5,091 nt of DNA from JBHEPS01 sp046261635. GTDB taxonomy: Bacteria > Acidobacteriota > Thermoanaerobaculia > Gp7-AA8. The notes below the pieces were generated by a model. The model saw only the letters and a program-made list of their open reading frames with translations. It was not told where the DNA came from and ran no database searches. Positions 1-5,091 of the stretch are shown here, piece by piece. Each line of letters opens with the position of its first letter. Position 1 is the stretch's first letter. The position numbers and the translations under genes were made by a program. The DNA lies in NCBI GenBank assembly GCA_046261635.1, contig JBHEOL010000180.1, positions 1 to 5,091 on the forward strand, written 5' to 3'.

Positions 1-1361
1 TTGATGTCGATCGCGGGGAAGGTGCGCTTGTCGACGAGCTTGCGGTCGAGGTGGACTTCCATGTTGCCGGTGCCCTTGAACTCCTCGAAGATGACGTCGT
101 CCATACGCGAGCCTGTGTCGATGAGCGCCGTCGCCACGATCGTGAGCGATCCGCCCTCCTCGACGTTGCGCGCGGCGCCGAAGAAGCGCTTCGGACGCTG
201 GAGCGCGTTGGAGTCGACGCCGCCCGAGAGCACCTTGCCCGACGGGGGCACGACCGTGTTGTAGGCGCGCGCGAGACGCGTGATCGAGTCGAGAAGGATG
301 ACGACGTCGCGCTTGTGCTCGACGAGGCGCTTGGCCTTCTCGATCACCATTTCGGCGACCTGTACGTGGCGCGAGGCCGGCTCATCGAAGGTCGAGCTGA
401 TGACCTCCCCCTTGACCGAGCGCTGCATGTCCGTGACTTCCTCGGGGCGCTCGTCGATGAGAAGGACGATGAGGACGACCTCCGGATGATTGGTCGTGAT
501 CGAGTTCGCGATCGCCTGCAGGATCATCGTCTTGCCCGTGCGGGGCGGAGCGACGATCAGCGCGCGCTGACCTTTTCCGATCGGCGAGACCAGATCGAGA
601 ACGCGCGACGACATGTTCGAGGGAACCTCGAGCCGCAGCCGGTGCTCCGGATAGAGCGGCGTGAGGTTGTCGAACAGCGTCTTCTCGCGCGCCACGTCCG
701 GATGCTCGAAGTTGACCGCCTCGACCTTGATGAGGGCGAAGTAGCGCTCCCCTTCCTTCGGCGGACGCACCTGGCCGGAGACCGTGTCGCCGGTGCGGAG
801 GTCGAACCGGCGGATCTGCGACGGCGAGACGTAGATGTCGTCAGGACCCGGAAGGTAGTTGTACTCGGGAGCCCGAAGGAAGCCGAACCCGTCCGGTAGG
901 CACTCGAGCACCCCCTCGGAGAAGATCAGGCCGCTCTTTTCGGTCTGCGCCTGGAGGATTCCGAAGATCAGGTCCTGCTTGCGCAGCCCGGCGGCGTTGT
1001 CGACGCCGTAGTCCTTCGCGACCTTCATCAGGTCGGAAAGCTTCATCTCCTTGAGAATGCGGATGTCGACGGTCTCCCCGTTGGAGTCGGCGGTGCGGCG
1101 CGCGGCGGCCTTCTCGGGCTTCTCCGGCTTCTCTTCCTCGGCGGGGGCATCGACCTTCTCGGGCTTGTCGCTCTTCTCGCTCTTCTCGGCGGGCTGCTTC
1201 TCACCCTTCTCGGGTTTCGCGGACGGCTCGGCGGATGCATCCGCCGCCGGGGCTTTTTCCTTCTTCGCCCGGGGGGCGCGCTCCGGCTTTTCCTTCTCCG
1301 CCTTCGCGGGAGCCTCGGCCTCTCCGTTTTCGAGCTCGACTTCCTTGTCCAGATTTTCCAT
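1..1361 (-). CDS. rho: Transcription termination factor Rho, N-terminal 453 residues (C-terminus beyond window edge)
   Basis: Rho is a hexameric RNA-dependent ATPase and helicase that loads on C-rich nascent RNA and ends transcription. The frame is open from ATG 1361 to the edge. Residues 1-97 are a low-complexity charged extension. The N-terminal helical domain follows at about 98-145 (LRKQDLIF at 126-133), then the cold-shock-like RNA-binding domain with DGFGFLR at 157-163 and RYFAL at 206-210. The Walker A motif APPRTGKT is at 271-278. LIDERPEE at 301-308 carries the catalytic Glu304, ILLDSITR starts at 355 and the Q-loop SGK is at 374-376. By alignment from memory, Arg446 matches E. coli Arg353, while the Arg366 equivalent lies just outside; about 45-60 residues are missing. 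The start is well fixed: GGAGG lies 6 nt upstream, and the first in-frame upstream stop is the engB stop codon itself, with no other start between. The identification is near certain; only the function of the extension is unknown. Confidence 0.98.
   Translation of the reverse strand, partial: MENLDKEVELENGEAEAPAKAEKEKPERAPRAKKEKAPAADASAEPSAKPEKGEKQPAEKSEKSDKPEKVDAPAEEEKPEKPEKAAARRTADSNGETVDIRILKEMKLSDLMKVAKDYGVDNAAGLRKQDLIFGILQAQTEKSGLIFSEGVLECLPDGFGFLRAPEYNYLPGPDDIYVSPSQIRRFDLRTGDTVSGQVRPPKEGERYFALIKVEAVNFEHPDVAREKTLFDNLTPLYPEHRLRLEVPSNMSSRVLDLVSPIGKGQRALIVAPPRTGKTMILQAIANSITTNHPEVVLIVLLIDERPEEVTDMQRSVKGEVISSTFDEPASRHVQVAEMVIEKAKRLVEHKRDVVILLDSITRLARAYNTVVPPSGKVLSGGVDSNALQRPKRFFGAARNVEEGGSLTIVATALIDTGSRMDDVIFEEFKGTGNMEVHLDRKLVDKRTFPAIDI
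1107..1307 (-). repeat. Low-complexity Lys/Glu/Pro/Ala coding tract in the Rho N-terminal extension
   Basis: This stretch encodes about residues 19-85 of Rho. It is built from degenerate short units such as PEK, EKPEK, AEK and SEK, visible on the plus strand as recurring cttctcggg-like blocks. Over residues 1-90 I count 17 Lys, 21 Glu, 4 Arg, 4 Asp, 18 Ala and 11 Pro, so about half the residues are charged, with no aromatic residue, Ile or Cys. This points to a disordered segment. Extra N-terminal insertions in Rho are known from several phyla, for example Actinobacteria, where they can contribute RNA contacts. Whether this one does so is inference. Confidence 0.85.
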
Positions 1362-1367
1362 GTGATT

Positions 1368-1372
1368 CCTCC
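1368..1372 (-). promoter_or_regulatory. Ribosome binding site of rho
   Basis: On the minus strand GGAGG is followed by six bases (AATCAC) and then the ATG at 1361. This is the only strong Shine-Dalgarno sequence before any of the three gene starts in the window, and it fixes the rho start. Confidence 0.85.
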
Positions 1373-1394
1373 GCGACGCGGCGCGGACTCCTTG

Positions 1395-2000
1395 CTATGA
1401 GTTCTGTTCCGCGCGGGCCGCTTCGAGAGCGGCGCCGATTGCACTCCAGATTTCGGGTACGCCTTTGCGATTCATCTTCGAGAATCCGATCAGATCGCCG
1501 GAAGGGAGGCCCGCCACCGCGGCGATCTCTTTCCGGCTCCTGGCCATTTCGTTGCCCGAGAGCTTGTCCGTCTTCGTCAGGATCGCCGCCCACGGCGACC
1601 CCCGCTCGATCATCCAGTCGCGGATCTGAAGGTCCTGGTCCGACGGGGTCCGCCGCGCGTCGAGCAGGAGGAAAAGCAGTTTCAGCTCCTGGGTCGACTC
1701 GAGGTACGTCCGGATCAGATCCCCCCACGATGCCGTGATCTCCCGCGGCACCTTCGCGTATCCGTACCCCGGAAGATCGACCAGATAGAACCGCTCGTTC
1801 ACCAGGTAGAACTGAATCGCCTGGGTTTTCCCCGGGGTCTGGGAGACTCGCGCGAGCCCCTTTCTCCCGATGAGCGAATTGATCAGGGTCGACTTGCCGA
1901 CGTTCGAGCGGCCGATCATCGCAACCTGAGGCCTGCGGTCACGCGGCAGGTCTTCCGGCTTGTAGACGGCGCGGGCGAAAGAAACAGTACGGATGTCCAA
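1395..2000 (-). CDS. engB: Ribosome biogenesis GTP-binding protein EngB (YihA/YsxC), 201 aa
   Basis: EngB is a TRAFAC-class GTPase of the TrmE-Era-EngA-EngB family. It is needed for late assembly of the 50S subunit and is essential in many bacteria. With the TTG start at 2000 the motifs are: G1 GRSNVGKS at 30-37, G2 with the conserved TPGKT at 55-59, G3 DLPGYG at 75-80, G4 TKTDK at 142-146, and a G5-like FSK at 173-175. The length of 201 aa sits in the family range of roughly 195-210. The N-terminus (V-KPEDLP before the P-loop) lines up with B. subtilis YsxC with its first residue at this TTG. The frame stays open upstream to ATG 2102 (235 aa), but the extra 34 residues are Pro/Leu-rich and resemble nothing in the family. 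Neither start has a good Shine-Dalgarno; ACAGG directly abuts the TTG. The gene ends 33 bp before rho, so the two are probably co-transcribed. Confidence 0.95.
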   Translation of the reverse strand: MDIRTVSFARAVYKPEDLPRDRRPQVAMIGRSNVGKSTLINSLIGRKGLARVSQTPGKTQAIQFYLVNERFYLVDLPGYGYAKVPREITASWGDLIRTYLESTQELKLLFLLLDARRTPSDQDLQIRDWMIERGSPWAAILTKTDKLSGNEMARSRKEIAAVAGLPSGDLIGFSKMNRKGVPEIWSAIGAALEAARAEQNS

Positions 2001-2067
2001 ACCTGTCGTTTTCCAATGAACTTGTTCGGGATTGTTGACTGAGGGACCGGGAAGCAGTCCGGGGAGC

Positions 2068-2096
2068 GATATCAGTGGGAATGGCGGATCCGCCAA
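2068..2096 (-). promoter_or_regulatory. Weak candidate sigma-70-type promoter for engB-rho
   Basis: On the minus strand TTGGCG (2096-2091) and GATATC (2073-2068) are separated by exactly 17 bp. They match the -35 and -10 consensus at about 4 of 6 and 3 of 6 positions. Transcription would start near 2061, giving a leader of about 60 nt before the TTG start at 2000. This is inference from a weak match, and chance is a real alternative in DNA of this size. Confidence 0.25.
2082..2095. repeat. 14-bp perfect palindrome between lon and engB
   Basis: TGGCGGATCCGCCA reads the same on both strands with no spacer. It lies 81 bp upstream of the probable engB start and overlaps the -35 half of the weak promoter candidate. 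A palindrome of this kind could be an operator for a dimeric regulator, or could form a small structure. If engB really began at 2102 the palindrome would be coding. No regulator is recognisable from the sequence. Confidence 0.5.
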
Positions 2097-2129
2097 CCCC
2101 ATTCTTGCACAACTCGCGATTCCGTGCAG

Positions 2130-2170
2130 CTTCCGGGGGGGGGGGCGGGGGGGCCCGCCGCCTCCGGAAG
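2130..2170 (-). terminator. G/C-rich hairpin after lon, possible terminator or RNA 3'-end structure
   Basis: The inverted repeat has perfect 7-bp arms, CTTCCGG at 2130-2136 and CCGGAAG at 2164-2170. Further G:C pairing is possible inside, because one inner flank is a long C run and the other is G-rich on the minus strand. It begins 5 bp after the lon stop codon, where a terminator would sit. No U-tract follows (the next transcribed bases are CTGCACGG), so it is not a standard intrinsic terminator. It may instead protect an mRNA end or act with Rho. The plus strand of the loop region is G11-C-G7. Confidence 0.45.
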
Positions 2171-2175
2171 TCGGG

Positions 2176-4575
<2,400 letters not shown>

Positions 4576-4594
4576 AAGGGATCGAATAGAACAT

Positions 4595-4614
4595 CAGGCC
4601 CCCACGGGGGCCTG
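4595..4614 (-). terminator. Strong hairpin between clpX and lon, terminator-like or attenuator
   Basis: The arms CAGGCCCCC and GGGGGCCTG are perfect 9-bp complements around a 2-bp centre. In RNA this gives an 8-bp stem with a CGUG tetraloop. On the minus strand it is followed by ATGTTCTATT, which is T-rich but not a clean U-tract, so termination after clpX would be partial at best. The structure ends 19 nt before the lon ATG, close enough to affect lon translation initiation as well. A role as partial terminator, attenuator or mRNA-stability element is inference. Confidence 0.55.
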
Positions 4615-4652
4615 CGGGTCATGAAAACTCTTCGAACGAGGACGAGATCCGG

Positions 4653-4672
4653 GACGGGCGAATCAGCCCGCC
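4653..4672 (-). repeat. Small hairpin enclosing the clpX stop codon
   Basis: On the minus strand GGCGGGC (4672-4666) can pair with GCCCGTC (4659-4653) through seven pairs, one of them G-U, around a six-base loop TGATTC. The first three loop bases are the clpX TGA stop. There is no following T-run. It may be only a product of GC-rich composition. Confidence 0.3.
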
Positions 4673-5091
4673 TTTCTGAACATCGTGATCGGCTGACTGC
4701 GGTTTGCGACCACTTCCTTCGTGATCACGCATTCCGAAATCGCGTTCTGCGAGGGGACCGTGTACATCACCTCGAGCATCAGCTCCTCGATGATGATCTT
4801 GAGTCCCCGCGCTCCGACGTTTCTCTTGAGCGCTTCGTCGGCGATCGCTTCGAGCGCATCTTCCTCGAAGTTCAGCGTGACGTTTTCGAATCCCATCATC
4901 GTCTGGTACTGCCGGACGAGTGAGTTCTTCGGCTCCTTGAGGATCTCGATGAGGGTACCGCGATCGAGCTCGTCCAGGGTCGCGACGACGGGCAGCCGTC
5001 CCACGAACTCCGGGATCAGCCCGAACTTGATCAGATCTTCCGGATGCACCTGGGTGAGCAGCTCGCTCACCCGGCGTTCCTTCTTCCCCTG
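4663..5091 (-). CDS. clpX: ATP-dependent Clp protease ATP-binding subunit ClpX, C-terminal 142 residues (5' end beyond window edge)
   Basis: ClpX is the hexameric AAA+ unfoldase that feeds tagged substrates to the ClpP peptidase. The visible part begins within the AAA+ large domain (frame continuous from 5091). It contains LIKFGLIPEFVGRLPVVATL-type sequence at 20-39, where Arg32 in FVGRLP is the arginine-finger position. It then covers the small AAA+ domain, with ILKEPKN at 50-56 and the sensor 2 motif GARGLK at 93-98. The protein ends in ITMFRKAG, a short tail compared with E. coli. The zinc-binding N-domain, Walker motifs and ClpP-contacting IGF loop must lie upstream of the window. A GTG at 5070 is internal and not a start, since conserved ClpX residues precede it in frame. 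Position directly before lon matches the common clpP-clpX-lon arrangement; clpP would be expected further upstream, which is inference. Confidence 0.97.
   Translation of the reverse strand, partial: QGKKERRVSELLTQVHPEDLIKFGLIPEFVGRLPVVATLDELDRGTLIEILKEPKNSLVRQYQTMMGFENVTLNFEEDALEAIADEALKRNVGARGLKIIIEELMLEVMYTVPSQNAISECVITKEVVANRSQPITMFRKAG

Noticed and set aside
51..899. Plus-strand open frame of 282 codons antisense to rho
   Set aside because: It is a complement shadow of conserved rho codons, with Arg/Asp-rich composition and no domain.
1043..1738. Several open frames on both strands across the rho start and engB end
   Set aside because: They overlap the Rho low-complexity tract and the EngB C-terminus in other frames, and their Arg/Pro/Ser-rich products reflect base composition.
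2037..2059. Small inverted repeat GACTG...CAGTC in the lon-engB gap
   Set aside because: Five-base arms with a 13-base loop are expected by chance and lack any supporting context.
4576..4662. Heat-shock promoter or CIRCE operator before lon
   Set aside because: No TTAGCACTC-N9-GAGTGCTAA repeat and no correctly spaced sigma-32-like pair is present; TTCGAA near 4640 has no partner at a suitable distance.

Overview
The window is an ordinary, tightly packed housekeeping region. All four recognisable genes lie on the minus strand, in transcription order clpX (3' end only), lon (complete), engB (also called yihA or ysxC; complete) and rho (5' part only). No mobile elements, CRISPR arrays, tRNA or rRNA genes are visible, and I see no undescribed system. 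The DNA is GC-rich, with strong G/C preference at third codon positions. That bias produces very long antisense open frames, which I treat as shadows. The order clpX-lon-engB resembles the B. subtilis clpX-lonB-lonA-ysxC locus and the clpP-clpX-lon clusters of Gram-negative bacteria. A high-GC, probably Gram-negative lineage such as Acidobacteriota or the former Deltaproteobacteria would fit, but I cannot settle the phylum by eye.

Layout from the right edge in the direction of transcription. At 5091-4663 is the C-terminal 142 residues of ClpX, the AAA+ unfoldase of ClpXP. An 87-bp gap (4662-4576) holds two hairpins: one has the clpX stop codon in its loop, and the other is a near-perfect G/C inverted repeat ending 19 nt before lon. 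At 4575-2176 is a full-length LonA protease of 799 aa with an intact ATPase site and Ser-Lys dyad. The gap to engB contains a very G/C-rich hairpin with a G11-C-G7 tract on the plus strand, then a 14-bp perfect palindrome that overlaps a weak candidate promoter. At 2000-1395 is EngB, a GTPase of large ribosomal subunit assembly, probably started at a TTG codon. A 33-bp gap with a good GGAGG site leads to rho at 1361, which runs off the left edge after 453 codons. Its conserved core is preceded by about 97 extra residues rich in Lys, Glu, Ala and Pro.

Together the genes cover regulated protein degradation (ClpX, Lon), ribosome maturation (EngB) and transcription termination (Rho). Short gaps and shared orientation suggest co-transcription at least of engB with rho; the hairpins on either side of lon may separate or modulate transcription there. 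The points most worth a second look are the Rho N-terminal extension, the G-tract hairpin, the palindrome before engB and the lack of a Shine-Dalgarno sequence at lon.
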